Shown here piece after piece: positions 63,850 to 64,000 of a stretch of DNA of 64,000 nucleotides. Below the pieces are notes generated by a model that made no database searches, was not told where the DNA came from, and saw nothing but the letters and a program-made list of their open reading frames with translations. This stretch comes from Chitinophaga pinensis. Its GTDB lineage: Bacteria; Bacteroidota; Bacteroidia; Chitinophagales; CAMDFR01. Where the stretch lies: NCBI GenBank assembly GCA_945860705.1, contig CAMART010000011.1:18731-82730 (forward strand), written 5' to 3'. Position 1 is the stretch's first letter; every line of letters begins with the position of its first letter. The position numbers and the translations under genes are program-made.

Positions 63850-64000
63850 TTAGCGATTGTTACCAGATTTAAGTGGAGATTCTTTTTTCTCTATAAGATT
63901 AGAGTTGAGTACCTCGCATCCTGGAAGATAATCTTTTAACTGTTGTTCTTTTAAGCTCTGTAACTTATTATAGCTTACATCCAATTTTTTTAGACTTTTT
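63850..64000 (-). CDS. Leucine-rich repeat protein, C-terminal end only
   Basis: The last 49 codons of a gene run in from the right edge. They begin KSLKKLDVSYNKLQSLKEQQ, one typical leucine-rich repeat (LxxLDVSxNxLxxL). A capping-type tail with DYLPGCEVLNS and a polar end (KSGNNR) follows. LRR proteins bind other proteins; nothing more can be said from the fragment. No T9SS domain is present at this C-terminus. Confidence 0.8.
   Translation of the reverse strand, partial: KSLKKLDVSYNKLQSLKEQQLKDYLPGCEVLNSNLIEKKESPLKSGNNR

Overview
The window is chromosomal DNA of a low-GC member of the Bacteroidota. The evidence is the AT-rich base composition, promoters of the Bacteroidota type (TTTG, about 19 bases, then TAnnTTTG), the near absence of Shine-Dalgarno sequences, four secreted proteins with type IX secretion (T9SS) C-terminal sorting domains, a MurF-alanine racemase fusion, and the gene order rpsU-xerC-hpf-tRNAs-tuf-tRNA-Trp-secE-nusG-rplKAJL-rpoBC. 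No plasmid, phage, insertion sequence, rRNA operon or CRISPR array is visible. Genus and species cannot be read from the sequence.

Layout. Positions 1-14252 are one long minus-strand block for translation and transcription: rpsU, a XerC/D recombinase, a ribosome hibernation factor, tRNA-Thr, tRNA-Tyr, tRNA-Gly, tRNA-Thr, tuf, tRNA-Trp, secE, nusG, rplK, rplA, rplJ, rplL, rpoB and the first 1183 codons of rpoC, which runs off the left edge. Positions 14360-22538 hold two converging clusters of membrane and glycosyltransferase genes. One is a plus-strand trio of overlapping, largely unrecognised membrane genes. The other is a minus-strand operon with a giant GT-C-like protein, a polyprenyl-phosphate-sugar synthase-like GT2, a DUF2304 protein and a GT4. 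Positions 22591-31273 carry secreted proteins (a CotH-like protein and an M43 metalloprotease, both T9SS cargo), apt, malate dehydrogenase and an aminotransferase. Positions 31450-39949 hold an AsmA-like protein, a YebC regulator, murF-alr, an unknown protein embedded in repeat DNA, and isocitrate dehydrogenase. Positions 40035-51808 hold a GNAT acetyltransferase, an A-type Fe-S carrier, methylmalonyl-CoA mutase large chain, a T9SS surface protein, a dienoyl-CoA-reductase-like SDR, a DtxR/MntR regulator, an Nramp transporter, an FlK-like thioesterase and smpB. Positions 51948-63383 hold a T9SS esterase, a split 5'-nucleotidase, dnaA, tRNA-Ser and tRNA-Pro, tilS, etfBA, a bifunctional-nuclease-family protein and guaB. 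The right edge cuts a leucine-rich-repeat gene.

How genes work together. Mutase, SDR, ETF, malate and isocitrate dehydrogenases fit acyl-CoA oxidation feeding the TCA cycle. The metal regulator and the Nramp transporter share a dyad (TTTAG-N6-CTAAA) with the promoter -7 box inside it, so they look like a small manganese/iron regulon. The GT2, DUF2304 and GT-C genes look like a lipid-linked sugar pathway.

The most unusual structure is non-coding. Degenerate arrays with a 7-base period (CTTRATA or TCTARNA type) recur in several intergenic gaps and often touch start or stop codons. Between the unknown gene at 37733-38230 and icd lie three palindromes whose centres are exactly 32 bases apart and whose stems change in a compensatory way. 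An identical 20-base leader precedes two unrelated genes, and a GC-rich palindrome occurs both between genes and in frame inside the CotH-like gene.
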